A DNA stretch of 64,000 nt, taken from the NCBI RefSeq assembly GCF_900101595.1, contig NZ_FMYY01000012.1, forward strand, positions 14,279-78,278. Reading direction: 5' to 3'. The DNA comes from Paenibacillus sp. cl123. GTDB taxonomy: Bacteria; Bacillota; Bacilli; Paenibacillales; NBRC-103111. Below the pieces are notes generated by a model. It worked only from the letters and a program-made list of their open reading frames with translations. It was not told the origin of the DNA and ran no database searches. Each line of letters opens with the position of its first letter. The first letter of the stretch is position 1. The position numbers and the translations under genes are program-made. Positions 30,492-38,974 of the stretch are shown one piece after another.

Positions 30492-30518
30492 GAGGACAGG
30501 GATTCGGCGTTCAGCTTG

Positions 30519-30720
30519 GCAGCGTATGACCTGTTCGGGTCCCGATAACAACGGTGGCGCCATGCTCCCCGGAGCGGGTCATATTCGGACATAGTCCGTA
30601 TCGGCGGAATAGCTGCATGGCCAGCTGCGCCTGCCTTTCGCTCGTTTCGATGGGAAGGCAGCCGTCCTGCGCAAGCCAGAGAGGGGCAGCAGCGGCAATT
30701 TTACCTTCAGATATGAGCAG
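30519..30720 (-). pseudogene. Possible C-terminal gene fragment of unknown family
   Basis: On the minus strand a protein-like stretch reads EGKIAAAAPLWLAQDG, then ETSERQAQLAMQLFRRYGL, then GATVVIGTRTGHTLPS and a stop. It has no recognisable start: upstream it runs into the diverged 52-bp repeat at 30728. It looks like the end of a once longer gene, but I do not recognise it. This stretch and the repeat fill the 330 bp between the oxidoreductase and the resistance gene. Confidence 0.3.
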
Positions 30721-30727
30721 TAACCGA

Positions 30728-30795
30728 ATAATCGTATAAAGCGCGCCCGACTGGCGGCCCAATTGGGAGCGTGTACGGAAAATCGTCCAAAACGG
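30728..30795. repeat. Diverged dispersed copy of the 52-bp repeat
   Basis: AATCGTATAAA, then CGACTGGCGGCC, then GTACGGAAAATCGT follow the order and spacing (51 bp from AATCGT to AATCGT) of the units at 3115-3670. It lies between the gene fragment and the ANT(9) gene. Confidence 0.75.
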
Positions 30796-30822
30796 CGAAA
30801 TTCCATGACTATCAGCCAATGT

Positions 30823-31611
30823 TCAGATATTAAAGCTAGACTCTATAGAACTTTTCATATGATTGGCGAGCGCTTGCACCTCGCTGCCCAGCCCTTCCCA
30901 ATTATCGGCGTATTCTCCGCGATAAGCTTTTCTTGCCAGGCTGAGTAAGGCGGCATGCTCTTCGGGCAGCTGAGGTATAGCCCATTCTGCAGCTGTATCT
31001 TTTGAAGAGATTTCACCAACAGCCATTGTCAGCCACATGCGTGCAAGGGTTAGAATAACGTTTCTTTCGTCGCCGTCGATACCCTTAATCAATCCGGGCA
31101 AAGATTCCATGATCGCCCTTCGAATATGTGTCATAGGCACGGGATCAAGTAGATCGGAAGCATCGGGGCCAAACAGGGGAACGCTATTCTTTCTCACTTG
31201 TGCTAAAACAATGGCCAAATCAGGATCATAAATGGGTTCCTGAATTTGTCCAATCTCATATTCATTTCTGAGCCATTCTCCATAGATATATTCGTTTTTG
31301 GGCGGAAACCGCCAAGGGACAACATCTCCATGGTTGATTACCGTGACTTCAAGAGGTCGCACACCATTTGAATTTCCTATCTTTCCGGAAATGGGCAGGA
31401 GTTTGTCTGTTAGTTTTCTGCGAGTTACTTCCGTCAAGCTTTGATTTACAATCACTAAGACATCTACATCGCTATGGACGCGCAAGCCGCTCGTTACTCC
31501 GGAACCAAAAAGATATACCCCCACTATTGAGCGGCCAAGCAGCTTCTCGACAACTGTAAAGGCTTGGATCGCTTCCTTCGGTATTTTTTCGTTATTCCCA
31601 TCACTCATCAT
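30823..31611 (-). CDS. ANT(9)-type spectinomycin adenylyltransferase
   Basis: The 262-residue protein starts at ATG 31611 behind AAGAGGAGC; ATG 31608 is equally possible. The nucleotidyltransferase motif GSGVTSGLRVHSDVDV places catalytic aspartates at about residues 48 and 50. Further blocks RPLEVTVINHGDVVPW, YIYGEWLRNEYEIGQIQEP, ERNVILTLARMW and AAEWAIPQLPEEH closely match the ANT(9) enzymes that adenylylate spectinomycin at the 9-hydroxyl (family recalled, not searched). The length equals the usual 260 residues and all motifs look intact. It has no transposase, integron or plasmid gene beside it. Confidence 0.9.
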   Translation of the reverse strand: MMSDGNNEKIPKEAIQAFTVVEKLLGRSIVGVYLFGSGVTSGLRVHSDVDVLVIVNQSLTEVTRRKLTDKLLPISGKIGNSNGVRPLEVTVINHGDVVPWRFPPKNEYIYGEWLRNEYEIGQIQEPIYDPDLAIVLAQVRKNSVPLFGPDASDLLDPVPMTHIRRAIMESLPGLIKGIDGDERNVILTLARMWLTMAVGEISSKDTAAEWAIPQLPEEHAALLSLARKAYRGEYADNWEGLGSEVQALANHMKSSIESSFNI

Positions 31612-31796
31612 AGCCAAGCTCCTCTTGTTTCCAATTTGAACCTCCACACCATTGCCGCAAAATGTCGTCTTGCCGTCTGGACGTGACGGCAACGGCAGAG
31701 GCTTTCAATCCACCGTTCCTGTCGCTTGTTCAGTTTGATGGTATGCATGCCCCATCCGCGGAAGCTCCTGCAGGCGGTCCTGCAACGAGCCGCCCA

Positions 31797-31838
31797 GAAA
31801 GGCAAGCCGGGGTGCCGGACAGCTTCTCCGGCTTGCCT
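31797..31838 (-). terminator. Hairpin after the YesM-type kinase gene
   Basis: On the minus strand AGGCAAGCCGG pairs with CCGGCTTGCCT at the kinase stop codon and is followed by TTTCTGG. It is a reasonable terminator with a short T-run. Confidence 0.6.
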
Positions 31839-33645
31839 ATTCCTGTCCGCGGGCATCCGTTCTAATGCGCAGCCGCACCGTCGTGCCGGCTCCAGGCTCG
31901 GATTCGATAAAGACTCCGCAGGAGGCGTCCTGCGAATACAGACGTATCCGTTCGCTGACATTGTACAGCCCGTAGCTTGTCGCCGCCAGCTCGGAAGAGG
32001 GCGGCTGGAAGAGCTTCTCCAGCTTGGAGGGCGGCATGCCGATGCCGTCATCGGTCACCGTGACCGCGAGCAGCGGACCGTCCAGACGGGCGGCTATCGT
32101 GATGACGCCTTGCTTGGGCCGCTTCTGGCCGATGCCGTGCAGCACGGCGTTTTCGACGATCGGCTGCAGCGTCAGCTTGGGCAGGCGGCGGGGCAGAGCG
32201 GCTTCCTCCAGGTCGTATTGCATCCGGATGCCGGCGTCCCGCGTGTTGTGGATGTGCATGTACGAGCGGATCAACTGCAGCTCCTCGTCCAGCGTCACGA
32301 CGTCCCGGCCTTTGCTGAGGCTCAGCCGGAAGTACGTGGACAACGAGTCGATCATCTGGCTGATGTCGTCGGCCTCGCGTCTGATGGCCATCCAGTTCAT
32401 GCTGTCCAGCGTGTTGTACAGAAAGTGGGGATTGATCTGCGCCTGGAGCGCCTTCAGCTGGGCGTCGCGCTCATGCAGCTTTGCCTGGTAGGACTCGGCC
32501 GTCAGATCCTGAACGGTCTGCACCATCCTCGCGATCCCCTGCTCCAGCATGCGCAAATCCCCGGCTTGCGGCCAGTTTTCATCGAAGCGTTCGATGCCTC
32601 CCGTCTTGATCAAGCGTATCAGCTCGCGGATGCGCTTGCCCAGTCGCTCGACCGCCAGCGAGAATACGACGACGAGCAGAAAAATAAATACGACAGACCC
32701 GCCCGCCAGCGCCAGCACAACCGATATTTTGGTCAGCGCCACGCTTTCCCCGGATACGTCCCGGGTTGGCAGCTTGACCACGATCATCCAATCGGTCAGC
32801 GCGATGCGGCGAAACAGCAGGGAATGTCCGGAATCATCGGTGTCGTGAACATAACCTTCCGAGCTGCGGAACATGCTCTCCAGTTGATCGCTGCGTATAA
32901 CGGACTGCTGGCCAAGCCTCGTGCTGTCCGCATGGTAGACAAGAGCGCCGCTGCGGTCCATGATCGCAATGTCCTGCGAGGGAGCCAGCTCGATCCGCTG
33001 CATCAGCTCGCGGAGCAGCTCCTCCTTCACATCGACGGACAGCACGCCGATGACCGCTTCGAAGTCCGCGGGATCGCGCAGCATCCGCACGGCCGAGACG
33101 ACAGCGGCGTCTTCGCCGCCCAAATAAGTCTGGCGGTACGAGCTCCGCCAGTAGATGGCTCCGTTCTGCGCCATCATCCGGTCGTACCACGGAGAAGAAG
33201 GACCGATATCCGTCAGCGGGAAAAAATGCAGCGATTCATTGGCATAAGTAAGCTGAGGCCGGACAAACAGACGTATCCGCTGCACGTCGTGACTCCGCTC
33301 GGCGCCGGCGAGCAGCTTCTCCATCGCCTGGAAATGCTCGAACTGTTCGGCCGGATGCTTCTCCAGACTCGACAGAAATCGGAATACATCCTGGTTGGCA
33401 ATCAGGCTGTTGGAAATATTCTCGATGTTGCCCAGCCGGTCGGCGATGTTGGCTTCCGACTGCTTCAGCGTCTGAAGCATCGATTCGCTCATATCGCGCT
33501 CGATGATCGAAGAGGTGCGGCTGTAATAGCCGTACATCAGCAGACAGCCGGGCAGCAGCACGATGAACAGGTACAGCACGATGACTTTCTTCGTCATGCT
33601 GAGTCCGGGGTTGTAACGGAACAGCCCTTCGATGCGTCCGATCAT
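31837..33645 (-). CDS. Sensor histidine kinase (YesM type) of the arabinan-type locus
   Basis: The 602-residue membrane protein has a first membrane segment at about residues 20-42, a Cache-like extracytoplasmic sensor, a second segment at about residues 310-335, a HAMP linker, and a kinase core with LQAQINPHFLYNTLDSM (phospho-His), QPIVENAVLHGIG (N box) and a DDGIGM G1 box. Its start overlaps the stop of the response regulator by 4 bp. The pair is divergent from the importer and GH51 genes at 35470-42020, so these are the expected targets. Confidence 0.93.
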   Translation of the reverse strand: MIGRIEGLFRYNPGLSMTKKVIVLYLFIVLLPGCLLMYGYYSRTSSIIERDMSESMLQTLKQSEANIADRLGNIENISNSLIANQDVFRFLSSLEKHPAEQFEHFQAMEKLLAGAERSHDVQRIRLFVRPQLTYANESLHFFPLTDIGPSSPWYDRMMAQNGAIYWRSSYRQTYLGGEDAAVVSAVRMLRDPADFEAVIGVLSVDVKEELLRELMQRIELAPSQDIAIMDRSGALVYHADSTRLGQQSVIRSDQLESMFRSSEGYVHDTDDSGHSLLFRRIALTDWMIVVKLPTRDVSGESVALTKISVVLALAGGSVVFIFLLVVVFSLAVERLGKRIRELIRLIKTGGIERFDENWPQAGDLRMLEQGIARMVQTVQDLTAESYQAKLHERDAQLKALQAQINPHFLYNTLDSMNWMAIRREADDISQMIDSLSTYFRLSLSKGRDVVTLDEELQLIRSYMHIHNTRDAGIRMQYDLEEAALPRRLPKLTLQPIVENAVLHGIGQKRPKQGVITIAARLDGPLLAVTVTDDGIGMPPSKLEKLFQPPSSELAATSYGLYNVSERIRLYSQDASCGVFIESEPGAGTTVRLRIRTDARGQE

Positions 33646-35267
33646 AACGGCCTCTCTCTGAACTCGCTCGGGGTCAGCCCGGTCTGCTTCTTGAACAGCT
33701 TGCTGAAGTAGCCCGGGTCCTTATAACCGACCGCGTAGCAGACATCGTACAGCTTGTTGCGCGGATCGGCGAGCAGACGCTTGGCCTCACGAATGCGCGC
33801 TTCGATGACGTATTCGTTCAAGGTCATGCCGGTCTCCTGCTTGAAGAGCAGGCAGACGTACGTAGTCGTCAGATAGACGGAGGCGGCGATTTCCGCATTG
33901 GTCAACTCCCTGGCGTAATGCTCATCAATAAATTGCCGGATCAGCGTGATGACATTTTTCGTCTTCCGCTCCCGTTTGTCGGCGATGGCGCTGTAAGCAA
34001 GGCTGACATGACCCAGCAGGACCAGCTCCAGATCGCCGATCGTTTCTGCGGTCAGCAGCTCCGTCCAGACGCGTTGCTCGCTCGCTTGCAGCTCCGGCCC
34101 ATAGAGGCCGAGCCCGGCAAGCAGCTGGGAGCAGGTGAGCGCGATCTGCATGCAGTCCATCCGCACTTGCTGGATGGAAGCGAGACCTCCTTGGCCGGAT
34201 GCGTCCAGCCTCCGCGCGATCCACTCTTTCACTTGCTCCCACTGAGGCGCTTTCAGGATCGACTCGATGGAGCGGGCGTCTGGGGCCGGCGCTGGCTGTC
34301 CGGCCGCAGACGATGGCCGCTCCGGGGTCAGGCTGTCCATCGTAATAATACGGTTCTTCCCGAGATACCACTTATGCTCGGTAGCCTCCAGAGCCATCCG
34401 ATACGATTCGGGGATCGTCGTCCATTCCCCGACTGCCGCGCCGACGCCGATCGTCACGTCCAGCTTGAGAAGCCGGTTTATCTGCTCCTTGCTCTCGCGG
34501 ATGACGTGAAACAAGGCCTCCTCCTCTTCGTCGGAGCGAATATGGATCAGCCCGGCATATTGCCCGGGCCGGATCTCGAACACATGGCCGCACAGGCGGG
34601 AGTTGACAACATCTTCGCAGATGTTGAGCAGCGCGAAGGAAATGAGCTGCTTGTCCTTCTCCGTACCCGGTCCGACCGCCTTCGAATAATCGTCGATCCG
34701 GATGACGATGACGGTGCAGCGCATCATGTCTGCGGGAAGCCGGATGCCGAGAAACTCAAATTTGTCATGCATCGCTTCCGTATCCCGGATGCCGTCCGCT
34801 ACGAGCGCTGTCAGAAACCGTTCCCGAAGCAGGGGAATGCTTTGATTCACTTTATGCTGTAGCTCGGTCAGCTGCTTGCGCTCCAGCTCCTCTTCCTCCA
34901 GCAGCAAGACGACGCGCCGGAACACGTCCCGCAGCTCGGACAGCCGCACCGGCTTCAGGATGTAGTCGATCGCCTCCAGCTTCAGCGCCTGCTTCAAGTA
35001 ATCCAGATCGCCGAAGCCGCTGATAAAAACGATTTTAATGGCCGGCCTGATCTCCCGGAGCTTGCGCGCCAGCGTAATGCCATCCATATGGGGCATCCGG
35101 ACGTCCGTGACGACAATATGCACATCCATGTCCTCAATCGCCTGCAGCGCCATCTCGCCGTCCTCCGCCTCGCCTGCTGCGCGAATGCCAAGCGAGGACC
35201 AATCCACGCAGTCCTGAAGTCCCGAGCGTACGGATGCTTCGTCGTCTACAATCAGCATATTATACAA
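33642..35267 (-). CDS. Response regulator with AraC output domain (YesN type)
   Basis: The 541-residue protein is taken from TTG 35267, giving MYNMLIVDDEASVRSG; it lies 6-7 nt after GGGAGGGA, while ATG 35258 would be 15 nt away. The receiver has Asp-Asp, a phospho-acceptor Asp in IVVTDVRMPHMDG and Lys in YILKPV. A middle region and a C-terminal AraC HTH pair (ending FKKQTGLTPSEFRERPL) follow. It is co-transcribed with the kinase and divergent from the ABC genes. Confidence 0.92.
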   Translation of the reverse strand: MYNMLIVDDEASVRSGLQDCVDWSSLGIRAAGEAEDGEMALQAIEDMDVHIVVTDVRMPHMDGITLARKLREIRPAIKIVFISGFGDLDYLKQALKLEAIDYILKPVRLSELRDVFRRVVLLLEEEELERKQLTELQHKVNQSIPLLRERFLTALVADGIRDTEAMHDKFEFLGIRLPADMMRCTVIVIRIDDYSKAVGPGTEKDKQLISFALLNICEDVVNSRLCGHVFEIRPGQYAGLIHIRSDEEEEALFHVIRESKEQINRLLKLDVTIGVGAAVGEWTTIPESYRMALEATEHKWYLGKNRIITMDSLTPERPSSAAGQPAPAPDARSIESILKAPQWEQVKEWIARRLDASGQGGLASIQQVRMDCMQIALTCSQLLAGLGLYGPELQASEQRVWTELLTAETIGDLELVLLGHVSLAYSAIADKRERKTKNVITLIRQFIDEHYARELTNAEIAASVYLTTTYVCLLFKQETGMTLNEYVIEARIREAKRLLADPRNKLYDVCYAVGYKDPGYFSKLFKKQTGLTPSEFRERPL

Positions 35268-35428
35268 ATCTATCCCTCCCTCCCTCCACAGTGTCCAGTC
35301 CGGTCCATTCCATGCAACACCATACACTAACACCGTAAAATCATAATCCGCTTACCTGTATAAGCGGCCCATGAGCATCTACAATAAACATAACGAAACT
35401 TTAGCCGCGCCTTCATTGTAGAACGAAA

Positions 35429-35444
35429 ATGGAAGCGCTGTAAA
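35429..35444. promoter_or_regulatory. Possible catabolite-responsive (cre) site
   Basis: ATGGAAGCGCTGTAAA matches the Bacillus cre consensus WTGNAARCGNWWWCAW at all but about two positions. It lies 25 bp before the first importer gene, where CcpA would repress. Confidence 0.4.
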
Positions 35445-35469
35445 CCTTTTGCCGAAAGGATGGATTTTC

Positions 35470-36459
35470 TTGAGAACAGCCGCAGCGGGTTCAGGACCGC
35501 CCAGCGCCGAGGCAGCCACGCGCGGGAAAATATCCTGCAAACGCCGGTTTGCGAGCTACTTTAAGCGCAACTGGGATTTGTATCTAATGTCGGTGCCCGG
35601 ACTCCTTTTTTTGATCGTCTACAAGTTTATCCCGCTGTACGGGTTGACGCTGGCGTTCAAGGATTTCAGCCTGTTCGCCGGAGACGGCATTATCGATTCG
35701 GTTGTGAAAAGCCCTTGGGTCGGGATGAAGCATTTCAACAAAATATTTCAGGAGCCCGTCTTCATGCAGGTGATCGGCAATACGTTGATCATCAGTTTGT
35801 ACAAACTCGTATTTCTGTTTCCCGTGCCGATTCTTCTGGCGATCTGCCTGAACGAGCTGCGTCTCCGCTGGATGAAGCGCTGGGTGCAAACGATCGTATA
35901 TATGCCGCATTTTTTATCATGGGTCATTATTTTCGGTCTGTTTTATTCGCTATTCGGCTCCTACGGCATGGTGAATCAAGCGCTCGGCTTTTTCGGAATC
36001 GGGGGCATCAGCTTCTTCTCGGACGCCGGCTGGTTCCGGTCGCTGCTCGTTTTCACGGAAGGGTGGAAGGAAAGCGGGTGGAACACGATCCTGTTCCTCG
36101 CCGCGATGACCGCAATCGATCCGCAGCTGTACGAGGCGTCGGTGGTGGACGGAGCAGGCCGGATGAAGCGAATCTGGCATATTACGATTCCGGGCATCGT
36201 GCCGGTCATCATGCTCGTATTCGTGCTCAGGCTCGGGCAGGTGCTGAACGCAGGCTTCGAGCAGGTGCTGGTCATGTACAACCCGGCTGTGTATAACGTG
36301 GCGGATATTATCCAGACCTATGTATACCGCATCGGTCTCGGGCGGCTGGATTTCAGCTTGTCAACCGCGCTCGGCTTGTTCGAATCGGTCGTTGCCATGG
36401 CACTTATCTTTACGAGCAATCAGGTCACCCGGCGGTACTTGGGCAAAAGCCTCTGGTAG
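35470..36459 (+). CDS. Carbohydrate ABC transporter permease (LplB type)
   Basis: The 329-residue protein is taken from TTG 35470 (MRTAAAGSGPPS) behind CCGAAAGGA; the TTG at 35449 precedes that site. After a polar N-terminus, NWDLYLMSVPGLLFLIVYKFIPLYGLTLAFKDF opens a six-helix permease. The EAA loop is LYEASVVDGAGRMKRIWHITIP. It is the first gene of permease, permease, binding protein, FAD oxidoreductase and GH51. Confidence 0.93.
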   Translation: MRTAAAGSGPPSAEAATRGKISCKRRFASYFKRNWDLYLMSVPGLLFLIVYKFIPLYGLTLAFKDFSLFAGDGIIDSVVKSPWVGMKHFNKIFQEPVFMQVIGNTLIISLYKLVFLFPVPILLAICLNELRLRWMKRWVQTIVYMPHFLSWVIIFGLFYSLFGSYGMVNQALGFFGIGGISFFSDAGWFRSLLVFTEGWKESGWNTILFLAAMTAIDPQLYEASVVDGAGRMKRIWHITIPGIVPVIMLVFVLRLGQVLNAGFEQVLVMYNPAVYNVADIIQTYVYRIGLGRLDFSLSTALGLFESVVAMALIFTSNQVTRRYLGKSLW

Positions 36460-36509
36460 TCTGCCGCATGGCACAGGCTTATGCTTTCAACAACAAGGGG
36501 GAGAGAACA

Positions 36510-37385
36510 ATGGAAACGATCCGCAGCCGGGGCGAGCGCTGGCTGGACGTATTGAACATCGTTTTTCTGGCGGGAATCGGGCTCATATGCCTGCTGCCGT
36601 TTCTGCACGTGCTCGCCAAGTCGCTCAGCGACCAGGCGTCCGTGATGGGGAGCAAGGTTACGTTTTACCCGCTCGGCTGGAATGTCGAGGCCTTCTGGTT
36701 CATCTTCGTCAAATCCAATTTTATCGGAGCGCTGAAGGTGACGGTGCTGGTGACCGTTATCGGGACGCTGCTGAGCTTGTCGATGACGATCATGGCCGCT
36801 TATCCGCTGTCCAAGACCGATTTTATCGGGCGAAAGACGATCCTGCTGCTGTATGTGTTCAGCATGCTGTTCTACGGGGGCATCATCCCCGGCTATATTC
36901 TCATGAAAGGGCTGGGGCTGCTCGATACGATCTGGGCGATGATCATTCCGCTGCTCGTCGTGCCCTTTAATCTGTTCGTGTGCAAAACCTTCTTCGAAGG
37001 CTTGCCGGACAGCGTCGAGGAGTCGGCCAAAATGGACGGCGCGTCGAACATGCGGATTCTTATTTCTATCGTGCTGCCGATTTCGCTCCCGGTTGTTGCG
37101 ACGCTGGGCATTTTCTACGCCGTCGGCTATTGGAACAGCTATTTTCATCCGCTTATCTTCATCAATTCGGAGAAGCTCAAGCCGCTGCAATTGTTCCTGT
37201 ACGACACGATCTCGAACACGGAGGAGATGCTGCGGGAGCAGCCGGACGAGATTCGGCTTGCCTTGTCGCCGGAGGGGCTTCGAGCCGCAGCGGTTATCGC
37301 TTCCATCGTGCCGATCATGCTCGTGTATCCGTTTCTGCAGCGCTATTTTATTCACGGACTGACGATCGGTTCGGTCAAGGGATAA
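36510..37385 (+). CDS. Carbohydrate ABC transporter permease (YtcP type)
   Basis: The 291-residue protein starts at ATG 36510 behind AAGGGGGAGAG. It has six membrane segments and an EAA loop VEESAKMDGASNMRILISIVLP, and ends YFIHGLTIGSVKG, as in YtcP partners of LplB permeases. It lies 50 bp after the first permease. Confidence 0.93.
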   Translation: METIRSRGERWLDVLNIVFLAGIGLICLLPFLHVLAKSLSDQASVMGSKVTFYPLGWNVEAFWFIFVKSNFIGALKVTVLVTVIGTLLSLSMTIMAAYPLSKTDFIGRKTILLLYVFSMLFYGGIIPGYILMKGLGLLDTIWAMIIPLLVVPFNLFVCKTFFEGLPDSVEESAKMDGASNMRILISIVLPISLPVVATLGIFYAVGYWNSYFHPLIFINSEKLKPLQLFLYDTISNTEEMLREQPDEIRLALSPEGLRAAAVIASIVPIMLVYPFLQRYFIHGLTIGSVKG

Positions 37386-37446
37386 GGTTTTGGGGCGTTT
37401 ATGCCTTAAAATAGAGGAACACGATACATTAAGGGAGGTCTTGTGC

Positions 37447-38955
37447 ATGACAAGAAAAATGAACTGGTACAAAAGCGGCATTTCAGCCGCCATCGCCATG
37501 ACGATGATGGCGGGCTGCTCGGGCGGAGGAGGCGCAGAGCCGCAGAGTCCCGCTCCTGCCGCATCCGGGGCCAAGGAGAACGGAGGGGCTAAGCCTTCCC
37601 TTAAAGTGCTTGGCTTTAATGTAGGCTTCGATCCGAATAACGATCCGGTGGGCAAGGACATTGAAGCCCGCACCGGCTATAAAGTGGCGTACAGCATGCT
37701 GCCCAAGGATAAGCCGGACGAGAAGCTCAATATTGAGATCGCTTCCGGCACGGAATACGATATCCTGGCTCTGACGCCGACGCAGTTCTATACGCTGGTG
37801 GCGCAGGGAGCGCTGCAACCGCTCGACGAGCTGGTGAACAAGCACGGAGCGAACATGAAGAAGGCGATTTCGGCCTCCTCCTGGGAGCTCGGCAAATATA
37901 ACGGCAAGCTGTACGGCATCCCGCAGAAAAACGAGCGCCCCAACATCGACAAGTCGATGATCGTCAGGCAGGACATTTTGGACGAGCTCGGCCTAAAGAT
38001 GCCGGAGACGCTTGACGAGTTCTACACGACGCTCAAGACGATCAAGGCGAAGAAGCCGGATATGATCCCGCTGACGGGCAGCGGCAAAGATATTTTCGTC
38101 GTCTACAGCGCCTTCGGCTTGTACACCGATTGGGTGGAGATAAACGGGCAGCTGCTGCCCCGGATCAAGCAGCCGGCGATCAAGGATTATATGGCTTTTA
38201 TGAAAAAGCTGTATGTCGAAGGCTTGATCGACAAGGATTGGGCCGTCAACAAGTCAACGCAGGCCCAGGAGAAATTTGTAGGCGGGAAGGCCGCCCTCAT
38301 CCCGGGCACCTGGAACGATGCTTCGAGCATGAACGCAGCTTTCACCAAAAATGTGCCGAGCGGCAAAATGAATTACATGCCTCCGCTCAAAGGTCCGGAT
38401 GGCAAGTCCGGCGTTCAGATGGAGGATAGGCTGCTCTATGTTCATGCGATTCCGAAATCGTCGAAGCAAGCGGAGGCCGCCATCCAGTTTATGGATCTGA
38501 AGCTGCAAATGGACAACTTCACGTTCTTTACACTTGGGGAAAAAGGCGTGACGTTCAATGAGGAGAATGGCGTCTACAGCCCGATCATGCCGATTTTTAC
38601 AGAGAAGCGGGGCAATGCGTACTGGTTCCTGAACGGCATCCATGAGAAGGATTATGCGGATATGTGGCTGGCCCGTTTGCGCCGTACGCCGACCTTGTTC
38701 GAGGCATTTAATATTATGAACAAAAACATCGAGCAGATCGGCAAGCAAAATCCGATCGCCTTCATGCCTCCGATCGAGGCTGTCGGCAAAAACCTGCCTA
38801 GTCTGACGCAGAAGGAGAACGATTATTTCCTGAAGGTGCTGCTGGACGGGGAAAAAATTGAAAACTTCGATAAATTCATGACGGATTGGGATAACTCGGG
38901 TGGCAGCGAGGTTGTGAAGGCCGTTAACGATTGGTATAAAACAACGAAAAAATGA
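37447..38955 (+). CDS. Extracellular solute-binding lipoprotein (LipO type)
   Basis: The 502-residue protein starts at ATG 37447 (MTRKMNWYKSGISA) behind GGGAGGTC. The lipobox is MMAGCSG, followed by a Gly/Pro/Ala linker. The fold signatures (DILALTPTQFYTLVAQGALQPLDELV and the YGIPQKNERP segment) match binding proteins of LplB/YtcP importers. GH51 in the same operon suggests an arabinose-containing oligosaccharide ligand (inference). Confidence 0.92.
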   Translation: MTRKMNWYKSGISAAIAMTMMAGCSGGGGAEPQSPAPAASGAKENGGAKPSLKVLGFNVGFDPNNDPVGKDIEARTGYKVAYSMLPKDKPDEKLNIEIASGTEYDILALTPTQFYTLVAQGALQPLDELVNKHGANMKKAISASSWELGKYNGKLYGIPQKNERPNIDKSMIVRQDILDELGLKMPETLDEFYTTLKTIKAKKPDMIPLTGSGKDIFVVYSAFGLYTDWVEINGQLLPRIKQPAIKDYMAFMKKLYVEGLIDKDWAVNKSTQAQEKFVGGKAALIPGTWNDASSMNAAFTKNVPSGKMNYMPPLKGPDGKSGVQMEDRLLYVHAIPKSSKQAEAAIQFMDLKLQMDNFTFFTLGEKGVTFNEENGVYSPIMPIFTEKRGNAYWFLNGIHEKDYADMWLARLRRTPTLFEAFNIMNKNIEQIGKQNPIAFMPPIEAVGKNLPSLTQKENDYFLKVLLDGEKIENFDKFMTDWDNSGGSEVVKAVNDWYKTTKK

Positions 38956-38974
38956 AAGCTGGAGGAACAAGCGC

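Noticed and set aside
31726-33711. Long plus-strand frame opposite the YesM-type kinase
   Set aside because: It lies antisense to a complete kinase gene and shows the Arg/Gln/His-rich composition of an antisense shadow.
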